A DNA stretch of 64,000 nt from Lachnospiraceae bacterium (GTDB lineage: Bacteria > Bacillota > Clostridia > Lachnospirales > Lachnospiraceae), in NCBI GenBank assembly GCA_014804425.1, contig JAAUZV010000006.1:70540-134539 (forward strand). Reading direction: 5' to 3'. Position numbers and translations under genes: made by a program. A model generated the notes under the pieces. It ran no database searches and was not told the origin of the DNA. It was given only the letters and a program-made list of their open reading frames with translations. This document shows, one piece after another, positions 54,080 through 63,459 of the stretch (position 1 is the first letter of the stretch; the number at the start of each line of letters is the position of its first letter).

Positions 54080-55708
54080 CTATTCGCTCTCTGTCCCGGC
54101 ATCCATGCCCTCGTCCTCGTAGGTCTCCTCTTCCTCCTCTTCCTCCTCGACGATCTCGATATATTCCTCCGCAAAATCTTCGCCCGTCACCTGCTTCTTA
54201 ATCTGCTCCGAGAGCTTTTTTAACGTAAGGTTCGCATCATCCCCAAGCCAGATATTCGTAAAGCACATCTCCAGCTCTACCCAGAAATTGCTTGACTCCA
54301 CGACCTTCGGCATCGGCACGGAAAGCGCATATGCCTGATCGATCGTGTAGAAAACGGGATCCTCGTCATGCGGCGTATAGCTGCACGCGGATGCCTTGCC
54401 CGTTCTTGCATACAGGGAATCGGAATAGGTCGCGCAGATGTAACGCGCAAAGACGCATGCCGCTTCTTTTTTATCACTGTATCCGTTGATCGCGACACAG
54501 TTCGTCACCGATACCTCTTTCGCCGCCAGCTCATCGGTCAGATCCGGGATCAGCCCGACGCCGTACTCATAGGCAAAACGTTCTTCCTCCTTCGCATTCT
54601 CCAGCATTGCGACCGCATCGGTCGTCGCGAGCGTAAAAATGATCTTTCCGTCAATGAATTCCTGCATGACGCTTGCGTAGGTCGTCGCATCCGCTTCGAT
54701 GGAAAAGAACTGGTTCAGGTCCTGGTAAATGTTCAGGCATCGGATCGTATTCTCGTTATAAATGTCAATCACGTTCGGATCATCCCCTGCCGGTCCGCCG
54801 ATCTGAATAGAATCTCCCGCGAAAAAATAATTGTAAAAAATATCCGAAACATCCCACTTAAAAATAGAATCTACATTTTCCGGCGCATCGTATTCGTCCG
54901 CAAAATTCAGGATTTCTTCGATGCTCTCCGGCACAAGCTTCAGGATGCGCGCCTCCACGCGCTGCGCAAATTCAGGGCTTGCAAGAAATTCCTCCTCCGT
55001 TAGAAGCAGGCTCTCCGCCCAGCTTTCCGCATCCGTGTCATCGCCCGCGTCGGCATCGTTTTCCGCACCGTCCGCATCCGTTCCTGTTTCCGCACCGTCT
55101 GCATTTTCCACACCGTCCGCATCCCCTGCATCAGCCGCGTCATCGCCTGCCGATTCCGCATCCTCTTTTGCCTCATACCACTCCGCTAACACTTCCGTCC
55201 GCGCGATCTGCTCTAAGTACGTCCTGTTATATAACAGATAGCTCGTTTCATAATACATCGGAAAAGCGACATAGCGCCCGTTATAAGTGACCGCGTTCAA
55301 CGCTGTTTCGCAGTAATAGCTATCCGTCAGCACATGCTCCGTGTCCTTGATCTCACTTGCCAGTCCCGAAAGATATGCCTTGCCGAGCGAATCATTTCCG
55401 ACAATGAACATATCGGGATACTCATCATTGTATATGCTGTTATAATTGATCGTCTCCAGATATTCCACTCCCGAAACAAGCTTCAGCTCCACATGAATAT
55501 CGGTGCTTTCATAATACGTCAGCGCAACGCTGCTCAAATAATCCGTCAGCGCCTCATCCGTATACCAGAGCGTGATCGTATCTTTCGCCACATATTCCAC
55601 GTCATCCCCGCGCTCCCGCTCCTCGGTATCGATCGCGCCGGCATAAATCTCCAGCGCCAGCGCACAGACGATCAGCAGCACGACTGCGAGTCTCATTTTC
55701 AAATTCAT
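54080..55708 (-). CDS. Family 1 extracellular solute-binding protein with acidic insert
   Basis: 542 residues. An N-terminal hydrophobic segment (residues 4-24) without a standard lipobox suggests an uncleaved anchor. The SBP fold is visible from DTITLWYTDEALTDYLSSVA, with DMFIVGNDSLGKAYLSG and later GVGLIPDLTDELAAKEVSVT and NGYSDKKEAACVFARYIC. An insert of about 60 residues made mostly of A, D, G, E and N (about 180-240) breaks the first lobe, and the C-terminus is very acidic. No permease genes adjoin it. The ATG is 7 bases after the argD stop, and its GGAGG site lies in argD, so it is coupled to the arginine genes. Confidence 0.78.
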   Translation of the reverse strand: MNLKMRLAVVLLIVCALALEIYAGAIDTEERERGDDVEYVAKDTITLWYTDEALTDYLSSVALTYYESTDIHVELKLVSGVEYLETINYNSIYNDEYPDMFIVGNDSLGKAYLSGLASEIKDTEHVLTDSYYCETALNAVTYNGRYVAFPMYYETSYLLYNRTYLEQIARTEVLAEWYEAKEDAESAGDDAADAGDADGVENADGAETGTDADGAENDADAGDDTDAESWAESLLLTEEEFLASPEFAQRVEARILKLVPESIEEILNFADEYDAPENVDSIFKWDVSDIFYNYFFAGDSIQIGGPAGDDPNVIDIYNENTIRCLNIYQDLNQFFSIEADATTYASVMQEFIDGKIIFTLATTDAVAMLENAKEEERFAYEYGVGLIPDLTDELAAKEVSVTNCVAINGYSDKKEAACVFARYICATYSDSLYARTGKASACSYTPHDEDPVFYTIDQAYALSVPMPKVVESSNFWVELEMCFTNIWLGDDANLTLKKLSEQIKKQVTGEDFAEEYIEIVEEEEEEEETYEDEGMDAGTESE

Positions 55709-55714
55709 ATTATA

Positions 55715-56911
55715 TTACGCCTCCTGTGCCAGACACGCCTCCAAAATGCCGATCATCTCGTCCACCTGCTCCTCGCCGATCACGAGCGCCGGAAGAAAAC
55801 GGATGATGTTCGATCCTGCATTGATCAGGATCAGACCTTTTTCCAGCGCGGCATTGATGTAGGGACCTACCGGCGTATCAAACTCCAAGCCCTGCATGAG
55901 TCCGCAGCCGCGCCGCTCTTTTACCTGATCATAAGTCTGAACAAGCTGATCAAGCCGCTGCTCTAAATATGCACCCACACGCCCGACATTCGCAAGCACG
56001 TCATTCTTTTCAAAAAGCTCCAGCACCTTACAGATTGCCGCGCATGCGAACGGATTTCCGCCGTAGGTCGTACCGTGGTCGCCCGCCGCGAGCGAATGCG
56101 CGCCGACCTTTTCCGTCAGCAAAAACGCGCCGACCGGAACGCCGCAGCCGAGCGCCTTCGCGCTCACCATGATGTCCGGCTTAATGCCGTAACGCTGCCA
56201 CGCATAGTAATGCCCCGTCCGCCCCATGCCGCACTGGATCTCGTCCAAGATCAAAAGAATGTCTTTTTCCTCGCAGAGCGCTTTTACTTCGCGCATAAAT
56301 TCCTCTGTCGCCGGATAAATTCCGCCTTCGCCCTGCACGGTCTCAAACAGAATGGCACAGGTTTTGTCCGTGACCTGACTGCGTACGCTGTCAAAATCAT
56401 TCAGCTCAGCAAATCGGATATTTCCGATGCCCGGCTCAAACGCCTCCCGATATTTCGGCGTGCCCGTCACCGAGAGCGCTCCCATCGTCCTTCCGTGGAA
56501 CGAATGGTTCATGGCAATGATCTCGTGATCCGTCCTGCCGTCCTTTAAGTAGGCGTACTTGCGCGCCGCCTTGATGGCTCCCTCGACTGCCTCCGCGCCC
56601 GAATTCGTAAAAAAGATACGGTCCATGCCGGAAATCTCTTTTAATTTTTTGGCCGCTTCGATCGCCGGAACATTATAATAGTAATTCGACGTATGCAGGA
56701 GCTTGTCGATCTGCGCTTTTAATGCGTCACCATACTCCTTGTTGTGGTAGCCGAGCGCAAATACCGCAATGCCGGATGCAAAATCCAGATACCGCTTTCC
56801 CTCAATATCATAAAGATATACGCCGTCTCCCTTATCCAATACGACGGGATAACGGTTGTACGTGTGAAGCAGAACCGACTCCGCCTCATCAATGTATTCC
56901 TTCATGTCCAT
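55715..56911 (-). CDS. argD: Acetylornithine aminotransferase
   Basis: 398 residues from the ATG at 56911 (MDMKEYIDEAESVLL), after AAAGGGG. Class III aminotransferase: FFTNSGAEAVEGAIKAARKY, ILDEIQCGMGRTGHYYAW, and the PLP lysine in VSAKALGCGVPVGAFLL. It makes N-acetylornithine from the semialdehyde. It follows argB by 13 bases. Its place in the arg run supports ArgD over other ornithine/GABA transaminases. Confidence 0.93.
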   Translation of the reverse strand: MDMKEYIDEAESVLLHTYNRYPVVLDKGDGVYLYDIEGKRYLDFASGIAVFALGYHNKEYGDALKAQIDKLLHTSNYYYNVPAIEAAKKLKEISGMDRIFFTNSGAEAVEGAIKAARKYAYLKDGRTDHEIIAMNHSFHGRTMGALSVTGTPKYREAFEPGIGNIRFAELNDFDSVRSQVTDKTCAILFETVQGEGGIYPATEEFMREVKALCEEKDILLILDEIQCGMGRTGHYYAWQRYGIKPDIMVSAKALGCGVPVGAFLLTEKVGAHSLAAGDHGTTYGGNPFACAAICKVLELFEKNDVLANVGRVGAYLEQRLDQLVQTYDQVKERRGCGLMQGLEFDTPVGPYINAALEKGLILINAGSNIIRFLPALVIGEEQVDEMIGILEACLAQEA

Positions 56912-56924
56912 GTCATGACCCCTT

Positions 56925-57836
56925 TCATGGTTGATAATCATAACTCATCAAATTCCTGTCCTCATCGCGCATGATCATCGTGCCGACACCGGAATTCGTA
57001 AAGATCTCCAAAAGCAGACAGTGCGCGATCCGACCGTCCAAGATGTGGACGCGGTTGACGCCCGCACGGATGGCATCCGTACAGTTTTTCAGTTTCGGCA
57101 GCATGCCGCCGCCGATATAGCCGTCCGCGATCAGCGCATCCGCATCGCTTGCGGTCAGTCTCGATATGAAGCTCGATTTATCGTCCACATCCTTATACAA
57201 GCCTTCGATATCGGTTAAAAAAGCAAGCTTTTTTGCGCCGACCGCACGGGCGATCGCGCACGCCGCATCATCGGCGTTGATATTGTAAGTGTCAAAATTC
57301 TCGTCCAGGCCGATCGGCGCCACGATCGGGAGAAAATCCTTTTCCAAAAGATCAAACAGGATCTTCGGCTCCACGCCGACGATGTTCCCGACATAACCGA
57401 TGTCCCTGCCGTCCACCGTCTTTTTTTCCACCTTGAGCAGCCCGCCGTCCTTGCCCGTCACGCCGATCGCCTTGCTGCCGAGCGCCTGCACCATCGTGAC
57501 AAGACGCTTATTGACTTTATTTAACACCATCTCGGCAATTTCCATCGTCTCTGCATCCGTCACGCGCAGTCCGTTCACAAATTCCGCCTCTTTGCCGACC
57601 TTGCCGACCCACTTGCTGATCTCCTTGCCGCCGCCGTGCACAATGATCGGCTTAAATCCGACAAGCTTTAGAAGCGTTACGTCCTGAATCACGCTTTTTT
57701 GCAGCGCCTCGTCCACCATCGCGCTTCCGCCGTACTTGACCACAATGATGTTCCTGTTAAATTTCTGTATGTAGGGGAGCGCCTCGATCAATACCTCCGC
57801 CTTATTCATAACCTCTGTAATCTCTTTTTGATTCAT
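56925..57836 (-). CDS. argB: N-acetylglutamate kinase
   Basis: 303 residues from the ATG at 57836 ([20 protein letters not shown]). Amino-acid kinase fold with [16 protein letters not shown] (phosphate-binding Lys and Gly), [15 protein letters not shown], and [20 protein letters not shown]. It has the N-terminal helix typical of hexameric, arginine-inhibited forms, so feedback by arginine is likely. It is 16 bases after the GNAT gene. Confidence 0.95.
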   Translation of the reverse strand: MNQKEITEVMNKAEVLIEALPYIQKFNRNIIVVKYGGSAMVDEALQKSVIQDVTLLKLVGFKPIIVHGGGKEISKWVGKVGKEAEFVNGLRVTDAETMEIAEMVLNKVNKRLVTMVQALGSKAIGVTGKDGGLLKVEKKTVDGRDIGYVGNIVGVEPKILFDLLEKDFLPIVAPIGLDENFDTYNINADDAACAIARAVGAKKLAFLTDIEGLYKDVDDKSSFISRLTASDADALIADGYIGGGMLPKLKNCTDAIRAGVNRVHILDGRIAHCLLLEIFTNSGVGTMIMRDEDRNLMSYDYQP

Positions 57837-57852
57837 TTCTTTTGATACCCTT

Positions 57853-58299
57853 TCACTGATTGAATGCGATAATATTCGCTTCATTGAGCGTAAAATCATA
57901 ATAATTCAAATCCATGCGCCTTGTCCAGCCGATCCGGTTCCAAAACGCATTGCCGACGTCGTTGACCGTAAATGCGATGAGCGACACCTTGCTGATTCCT
58001 TCCTCCTTGAGCGCCTCCATCGCAAACGTCACCATCTGCCTGCCGATGCCGCGCATGCGATACTCCTCGCGCACACACACATGGTACAGACAGCCGCGTC
58101 TGCCGTCGTGCCCGCACAGGATCGCGCCGACGACCTTACCATCCTCCACGGCAACCACGCTCGTTGCCGGATTTCTTTTTAGGAAACGGGCGACGCCCTC
58201 CTTTGAATCATCCACGCTGCGGATGGCGAAGCCCTTGATGCTCATCCAAAGCGCATAGACGCCGTCATAATCCTCAATTTGCATGGTTCTGACTGTCAT
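57853..58299 (-). CDS. GNAT acetyltransferase inside the arginine operon
   Basis: 148 residues from the ATG at 58299 ([20 protein letters not shown]), after GGAGG. The acetyl-CoA loop is [14 protein letters not shown], with conserved N-terminal and FNWNR-like C-terminal strands (NAFWNRIGW). It overlaps the SseB-like gene by 26 bases and lies between argC and argB. No argJ or argA gene is in this run, so it may supply N-acetylglutamate; protein acetylation is the alternative. Confidence 0.8.
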   Translation of the reverse strand: MTVRTMQIEDYDGVYALWMSIKGFAIRSVDDSKEGVARFLKRNPATSVVAVEDGKVVGAILCGHDGRRGCLYHVCVREEYRMRGIGRQMVTFAMEALKEEGISKVSLIAFTVNDVGNAFWNRIGWTRRMDLNYYDFTLNEANIIAFNQ

Positions 58300-58807
58300 G
58301 ACTGCCTCCGTTCCCGCCCTTTGCCTTCGCCGCACGCGCCGAGTGCTCCATTTTCTGTTTGAACAGTGAGCGCATCAGTTCCTCGGGAAACACGATATTT
58401 TCTCCGAACGGATTGATGACAAAGCCTGCCAGTCCTCCTTTGGAACCGAACACATACTGCGCATACACATCGAAATTCATCACCATATTTTTGACCGGAT
58501 CAGTCATTTTTGTGCGTTCCTTCCACTCATTCATCTGAATCGTATCCGTAAACGCCGGCAGGAACTTCTTGCCGTCCTTCGTATGGATGACCTTAAAGCT
58601 GACATGAATCGGCGTTCGGATTCCTTTCTCCTGATTCTGCCGTACCTTCTCCTCCACCTCGGGGGAGACGATGGCGGGCGAAATAAAGTTCGTCCGCATC
58701 ATTTCGGAAATCATTTTGCTGCGGTTCGCCGGCGTATTCTCGTCCTGCATTTTGCGCATTGCAACGATAAACTCCAAATTCTGAATCTTCTTATTAATAT
58801 CGTCCAT
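58274..58807 (-). CDS. SseB-like domain protein
   Basis: 177 residues. The domain KGIRTPIHVSFKVIHTKDGK, FLPAFTDTIQMNEW and FVINPFGENIVFPEELMRSL matches the SseB N-terminal domain family. Its role is not established in Firmicutes. The C-terminus is Gly/Ser/His-rich. It lies between argC and the GNAT gene in the arginine run. Confidence 0.75.
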   Translation of the reverse strand: MDDINKKIQNLEFIVAMRKMQDENTPANRSKMISEMMRTNFISPAIVSPEVEEKVRQNQEKGIRTPIHVSFKVIHTKDGKKFLPAFTDTIQMNEWKERTKMTDPVKNMVMNFDVYAQYVFGSKGGLAGFVINPFGENIVFPEELMRSLFKQKMEHSARAAKAKGGNGGSHDSQNHAN

Positions 58808-58846
58808 GATCAGTTAAACTGCTCCTTCCTTCTAAGTCATTTTCTT

Positions 58847-59902
58847 TTACGGGAACATCGGCACCATGGCAAGCCCTTCGTCCTCCGGCAGTCCGAACAA
58901 CAGGTTCATGTTCTGCACCGCCTGTCCTGCCGCGCCCTTGACAAGATTGTCAAGCGCTCCCATCATGACCACTCTGCCTGTCCGCTCGTCCACGGTAAAT
59001 CCGACATCCACATAATTGCTTCCCTCAACCCATTTCGTTTCAGGGCATACGCCCTCATCAAGCAGACGCACAAAGCGTTCCTTTTGATAATGACGTTCAT
59101 AGGCCGCCCGGAGTTCTCCCGATGTCGGCAGCGTTCCGTCCTCTTTTCTTCTTAAAGAAGCATATGCCGTCACGAGAATCCCGCGGTTCATCGGCACTAA
59201 GTGCGGCGTAAAGCTGACCGTAAGCGCCCTGCCCGCCGCGTAGCCTAGCTGTTCCTCAATCTCCGGCGTATGCCTGTGCGTGGCAACGCCGTACGCCTTC
59301 ATATTTTCATTGACCTCGCAGAACAGATTCGGCAGCTTGGCGCCCCTTCCCGCTCCGCTTGTGCCCGATTTTGCGTCTATGATCAGCGTGTCCGGCTCGA
59401 TCAGTCCTTCTTTTACCAAAGGATACGCCGTTAAAATGGAGCAGGTCGTATAGCAGCCCGGATTCGCTATGAGTCTTGCCTCTTTTACCTGATCTCGATT
59501 CAATTCGCACAGACCGTAGACTGCCTCGTCAATAAACTGCGGGCTTTTGTGGGTTATGCCGTACCACTGTTCGTACACCTTCACGTCCTTGATACGGAAA
59601 TCCGCGCTTAGATCCACGATCTTTACTCTGGAAAGAATCTCTTCATTTACCAAAGATGCGCAAAGTCCCTGCGGCGTCGCCGTAAAGATCACATCCACCT
59701 CTTTTGAGAGTGTTTCCATATTATCATCCATGCAGACTGCATCCACAATGCGGAACATATTCCGGTACACTTCATCATATCTTTGATCGATATAGCTTCT
59801 GGAACCATACCACTTGATCTCCGCGTCCTTGTGTCCCATTAAGATCCGCACAAGCTCGCCGCCGGCATAGCCTGTCGCACCGATAATTCCTACCTTTACC
59901 AT
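58847..59902 (-). CDS. argC: N-acetyl-gamma-glutamyl-phosphate reductase
   Basis: 351 residues from the ATG at 59902 (MVKVGIIGATGYAGGELVRI), 6 bases after GAGG. The catalytic Cys is in LIANPGCYTTCSIL (about 149) and the His region in THRHTPEIEEQLG. It reduces N-acetylglutamyl phosphate to the semialdehyde. It is the first gene of the minus-strand arginine run and diverges from argG. Confidence 0.97.
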   Translation of the reverse strand: MVKVGIIGATGYAGGELVRILMGHKDAEIKWYGSRSYIDQRYDEVYRNMFRIVDAVCMDDNMETLSKEVDVIFTATPQGLCASLVNEEILSRVKIVDLSADFRIKDVKVYEQWYGITHKSPQFIDEAVYGLCELNRDQVKEARLIANPGCYTTCSILTAYPLVKEGLIEPDTLIIDAKSGTSGAGRGAKLPNLFCEVNENMKAYGVATHRHTPEIEEQLGYAAGRALTVSFTPHLVPMNRGILVTAYASLRRKEDGTLPTSGELRAAYERHYQKERFVRLLDEGVCPETKWVEGSNYVDVGFTVDERTGRVVMMGALDNLVKGAAGQAVQNMNLLFGLPEDEGLAMVPMFP

Positions 59903-59994
59903 GTTCATCCTCTTTTCTTTCACAATACACACTATTTCTATTTTACTTGAAACGCCGCATAAAAACAACCACAGAGTTTTCTGTTTCTATTTTT

Positions 59995-60079
59995 TGCATA
60001 ATTATACATCTGTTTTTCCTATTATGCAATATTTTTCTTTGGTTTTGCATAATATTCATGAAAATATGCATTTTATTCA
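59995..60079. promoter_or_regulatory. ArgR-like boxes between argC and argG
   Basis: Three TGCAT...TNCA sites: TGCATAATTATACA (59995-60008), TGCATAATATTCA (60046-60058) and TGCATTTTATTCA (60067-60079). They resemble the ARG box TGAATNNNNATTCA, although the last two are one base shorter. Their place between divergent arginine genes supports control by ArgR. No argR gene is in the window. Confidence 0.6.
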
Positions 60080-60090
60080 TAAATTTCCTA

Positions 60091-60119
60091 TTGCATTTGC
60101 GGGACGGATGTTGTATGAT
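60091..60119 (+). promoter_or_regulatory. Promoter of argG
   Basis: TTGCAT (60091-60096), 17 bases, TATGAT (60114-60119). It lies just after the last ArgR-like box and 44 bases before the argG start. Confidence 0.65.
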
Positions 60120-60163
60120 ACCAAAAGAGTTTCACGAATTGAAAGAAAACGGAGGAGTACATC

Positions 60164-61402
60164 ATGAAAGAAAAAGTCATCCTTGCCTATTCAGGCGGAC
60201 TTGACACCACGGCGATCATCCCGTGGCTGAAAGAGAATTTTGATTACGAGGTCATCTGCGTATGCGCGGACTGCGGACAGGGTAACGAGTTGGACGGTCT
60301 TGAGGAGCGCGCAAAGGCGTGCGGCGCTTCCAAGCTTTATATTGAGGACATCACGGATATTTTCTGCGACGAATACATTGTTCCGTGCGTGCAGGCGCAT
60401 GCCGTCTATGAGAATAAGTATCTGCTCGGCACGTCGATGGCGCGTCCGGCGATCGCAAAGCGTCTTGTGGAGATCGCACGCAAGGAGAATGCGACGGCAA
60501 TCTGCCACGGCGCAACCGGAAAGGGCAACGATCAGATCCGTTTTGAGCTCGGTATCAAGGCGCTTGCTCCTGACTTAAAGATCATTGCTGCATGGAGAAA
60601 TGAAAAATGGACAATGAACTCCCGCGAGGAGGAGATCGCATACTGCGAGGCACACGGCATCCATCTTCCGTTTTCCGCTGACAGCTCCTACAGCCGCGAC
60701 CGCAACTTATGGCATATCAGCCATGAGGGCTTAGAGCTGGAGGACCCTGCGAACGAGCCGAATTATGAGCATCTTCTCGTACTCGGCACCACGCCGGAGA
60801 AAGCGCCGGATGAGGGCGAATATGTCACGCTCACCTTTGAACACGGCGTGCCGACGAGCGTGAACGGAAAACAGATGAAAGTATCCGATATTATCCGCGA
60901 GCTGAATACGCTCGGCGGAAAGCACGGCATCGGCATCATTGACATTGTGGAAAACCGCGTTGTCGGCATGAAGTCACGCGGCGTTTATGAGACGCCGGGT
61001 GGAACCATCCTCTATGAAGCGCACCAGCAGCTTGAGGAGCTGATCCTTGACCGCGACACCTACGCGTTAAAGACCGACCTCGGCAATAAGTTCGCGCAAG
61101 TCGTTTATGAGGGCAAGTGGTTCACACCGCTTCGCGAAGCGCTTCAGGCATTTATCGAGTCCACACAGCGGAATGTGACGGGCGAGGTGAAATTCAAGCT
61201 CTATAAGGGCAACATCATCAAGGCGGGAACGACTTCCCCGTATTCTCTCTACAACGAGAGCATCGCTTCCTTCACGACGGGCGATCTCTACGACCACCAT
61301 GACGCGGAGGGCTTCATCAATCTGTTCGGCCTTGCGAGCAAGGTACGCGCAATGAAGCTTCAGGAGAGCGGCGTCGATCCGCTGACCGGAAAGAAGAATT
61401 AA
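60164..61402 (+). CDS. argG: Argininosuccinate synthase
   Basis: 412 residues. The N-terminus [20 protein letters not shown] has the PP-loop SGGLDT. Further motifs are [17 protein letters not shown] and [17 protein letters not shown]. It joins citrulline and aspartate using ATP. The ATG follows GGAGGAG. argH is not in the window after it. Confidence 0.97.
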   Translation: MKEKVILAYSGGLDTTAIIPWLKENFDYEVICVCADCGQGNELDGLEERAKACGASKLYIEDITDIFCDEYIVPCVQAHAVYENKYLLGTSMARPAIAKRLVEIARKENATAICHGATGKGNDQIRFELGIKALAPDLKIIAAWRNEKWTMNSREEEIAYCEAHGIHLPFSADSSYSRDRNLWHISHEGLELEDPANEPNYEHLLVLGTTPEKAPDEGEYVTLTFEHGVPTSVNGKQMKVSDIIRELNTLGGKHGIGIIDIVENRVVGMKSRGVYETPGGTILYEAHQQLEELILDRDTYALKTDLGNKFAQVVYEGKWFTPLREALQAFIESTQRNVTGEVKFKLYKGNIIKAGTTSPYSLYNESIASFTTGDLYDHHDAEGFINLFGLASKVRAMKLQESGVDPLTGKKN

Positions 61403-61410
61403 TCTAAAAA

Positions 61411-61456
61411 AATAGCAGCCGGGGAACACAAACCGTTCCCCGGCTGTTATTTTTTT
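61411..61456 (+). terminator. Terminator of argG
   Basis: AATAGCAGCCGGGGAAC and GTTCCCCGGCTGTTATT form a 17-bp stem (one G-U pair), then a T-run. It starts 8 bases after the stop codon. Confidence 0.93.
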
Positions 61457-61531
61457 GCGTCTTACTTATCCTGTTATGTTAATATACATAATCATCTCTC
61501 AGACACATATACTAATCGAGAGGTAATTTCT

Positions 61532-62119
61532 ATGAGGCATCTGAAACGCTATACCATAATCGGAATCATTTTTGTCCTGATCGTTGGATCACTGTCCCAC
61601 TTTCTCTATGACTGGTCGGGAAATAACAATATCGTCGGGCTTTTTACGCCCATTAACGAGTCCATATGGGAACACATGAAATTATTATTTTTCCCGATGT
61701 TATTATACGCGGTCTTTCTTATTTTCAAATTCAGGAAACGGTACCCGTGCATCACATCTTCCCTATGCTTCGGGATTGTAACAGGTACTTTACTGATTCC
61801 CATATTTTTTTATGCCTATATCGCTATTCTTGGTGAAGACCTTTTTATCTTAGATATCGGCATATTTATTTTGAGTATCCTCATTGCGTTTTGGCTTACC
61901 TACAAGCTTACCTTATCCTGCAGATTAGAGCCTTATACGTTTCTGTTGTGTTTCTTCGTATGTGTCCTTTTGATCTGCTTTGTATGGTTTACCTATCATG
62001 CTCCTGCGGCGCGCATCTTTGAAGACCCTGCCGTTTCCCAAAGCGCGGAAATCACGCTGTCCGATCAGCGCAATACCCATTTCCCGAACAGCGTCTTCTT
62101 AATCAGCCGATCCGGATAA
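61532..62119 (+). CDS. DUF6512 family membrane protein
   Basis: 195 residues with about six membrane helices. The early segment SLSHFLYDWSGNNNIVGLFT and PINESIWEHMKLLFFPML match DUF6512. Function unknown. The last 21 bases overlap the flavodoxin gene on the other strand. The start ATG follows GAGAGGTAA. Confidence 0.78.
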   Translation: MRHLKRYTIIGIIFVLIVGSLSHFLYDWSGNNNIVGLFTPINESIWEHMKLLFFPMLLYAVFLIFKFRKRYPCITSSLCFGIVTGTLLIPIFFYAYIAILGEDLFILDIGIFILSILIAFWLTYKLTLSCRLEPYTFLLCFFVCVLLICFVWFTYHAPAARIFEDPAVSQSAEITLSDQRNTHFPNSVFLISRSG

Positions 62120-62644
62120 ATTTTTGATATATTCGACTAACGGCATGATATACGTTTTATCAGTCCAATCGCACTTCTGCCCCACAGCGGATAAGAGCGC
62201 TTTCATCCACGGCTCACAAGAGGCAGGGTCTTTCTTTGCGACCATCTTCTGCAGCATGCCGCACAGCATACGGTCTTTCCATGTCATGCTGCTCTCGTCC
62301 CATGCACCCCTGCCATAAAAAACAGGAATTTCCTGTAATTCTCCTTTGAGATTACGCGCTCTGATCTCCTCTAAGGCTTTCTCGTCATACGGCGACGCTC
62401 CCACGCAGAGAACCGCTAGCTTTTTTCCTTTCAGAAGCGGATAATTCTTCCGCAGGATGTCTAATCCGGCGATACCGCTCGCGTAGATCCCGCCCGCAAA
62501 AATGATCCAGTCGTATGCTTCCGTTCTGTATTCTTTGCCGCTCTTTGTATCACAGACATCACAGGGAAGTTCCTCCTCCAGCATCCGGACATATTTTTTC
62601 GTTGCGCCGTATTTCGACCGATATAAGATCAATCCTTTTTTCAT
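62099..62644 (-). CDS. Flavodoxin-domain protein (HemG/flavodoxin type)
   Basis: 181 residues. MKKGLILYRSKYGATKKYVR contains the FMN phosphate loop (SKYGATKKY). AYDWIIFAGGIYASGIAG and KKLAVLCVGASPYDE are the other FMN contacts. The C-terminus is helical. It resembles the HemG-like flavodoxins of clostridia, whose role is electron transfer. It is downstream of a MarR gene on the same strand. Confidence 0.87.
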   Translation of the reverse strand: MKKGLILYRSKYGATKKYVRMLEEELPCDVCDTKSGKEYRTEAYDWIIFAGGIYASGIAGLDILRKNYPLLKGKKLAVLCVGASPYDEKALEEIRARNLKGELQEIPVFYGRGAWDESSMTWKDRMLCGMLQKMVAKKDPASCEPWMKALLSAVGQKCDWTDKTYIMPLVEYIKNLSGSAD

Positions 62645-62692
62645 GTTAATCCCTCATTCTTACTCAACCCGCCGTTTTTGACGCCGTCCTCT

Positions 62693-62824
62693 TTTCTAAG
62701 GAAATGCTGATGAATCAGCATTTCCTTAGAAACTCCGATGGATGCGCACGGATTTGCATTGGAATTTTGCTGCTTCGCAGCGCAAATCCGGCGCGGGAAA
62801 CGCTTTAATCAGCGTTTCCCTAAG
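62693..62824. repeat. Structured repeat element of three hairpins, MITE/REP-like
   Basis: Hairpin 1 is a perfect 19-bp stem with a 2-base loop (62693-62732, arm TTTCTAAGGAAATGCTGAT). Hairpin 2 has CGGATTTGC/GCAAATCCG (62749-62790) enclosing GCTGC-TTC-GCAGC. Hairpin 3 is GGGAAACGCT/AGCGTTTCCC (62795-62820). The left end CTAAGGAAATGCTGAT and the right end ATCAGCGTTTCCCTAAG are near inverted repeats. No gene is inside. Only one copy is in the window. Confidence 0.7.
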
Positions 62825-63282
62825 TTCTCAATTCCCGCATACAGCCTCGCCATCAGCGTAAATAACGTTTCGATCTCCTTGTCCGTATAAACAGAAAAAA
62901 GAACCTGCAATTGTTCCTGATAGATTGCGAAATCGTTTTGAAAAAAATCCTCCGCCTTCTGTGTGGGACAAATGCACATGGCCCTGACGTCATCGGGGCT
63001 TTGCGTGATCGTGATAAATCCTTTTTTTGATAATACCTCCGCCAGTTTTTTAATATTCTGTCTGGAACAGCCAAGCATGCTCCCCAACTGCGTCAAGGTC
63101 AGCGGTTCTTTCGATTGTCTGACGATCGAAAGCAGCATAAACTGTTTTAACGATACCTCGGGAATATGGTTGTCGAAAAGCGTCTGCAATTTGTTTCCGG
63201 CGATAAACAGCGTGCTGAAAATCGCCTTTCTTTGATTCTCCGTGGTGTCGGAAAACCGTTTTGTCAGTTCATCGAGTGTCAT
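62809..63282 (-). CDS. MarR family regulator
   Basis: 157 residues from the ATG at 63282 (MTLDELTKRFSDTTENQRKA), after GGAAGGAGG. The winged helix is visible in LTLTQLGSMLGCSRQNIKKL and the wing SKKGFITITQSPDDVRAMCI. The last residues LGKR and the stop codon lie in the repeat element at 62693-62824. Its promoter contains two GTAACTTGTTRC boxes, so it should repress itself and probably the flavodoxin gene. Confidence 0.88.
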   Translation of the reverse strand: MTLDELTKRFSDTTENQRKAIFSTLFIAGNKLQTLFDNHIPEVSLKQFMLLSIVRQSKEPLTLTQLGSMLGCSRQNIKKLAEVLSKKGFITITQSPDDVRAMCICPTQKAEDFFQNDFAIYQEQLQVLFSVYTDKEIETLFTLMARLYAGIENLGKR

Positions 63283-63387
63283 GTATGTTCCTCCTTCCCG
63301 TCCCTCCTCATGCCTCCGTATGCGCTTTCCAGTCAGATTCACAAGCGGGGCGTCGGCAAACGTTCGGTTGTCATTTTTGTTTTATTA

Positions 63388-63435
63388 GTAACTTGTTACC
63401 TTTGTTAGTATAGCAACAAGTTACCTATTTGTCAA
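63388..63435 (-). promoter_or_regulatory. Promoter and operators of the marR gene
   Basis: On the minus strand TTGACA (63430-63435), 17 bases, TATACT (63407-63412) preceded by TGC. Two operator-like boxes are GTAACTTGTTGC in the spacer (63413-63424) and GTAACTTGTTAC, self-palindromic, past the start site (63388-63399). Confidence 0.8.
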
Positions 63436-63459
63436 CAAAAAAATACCTGACGACCGCCC

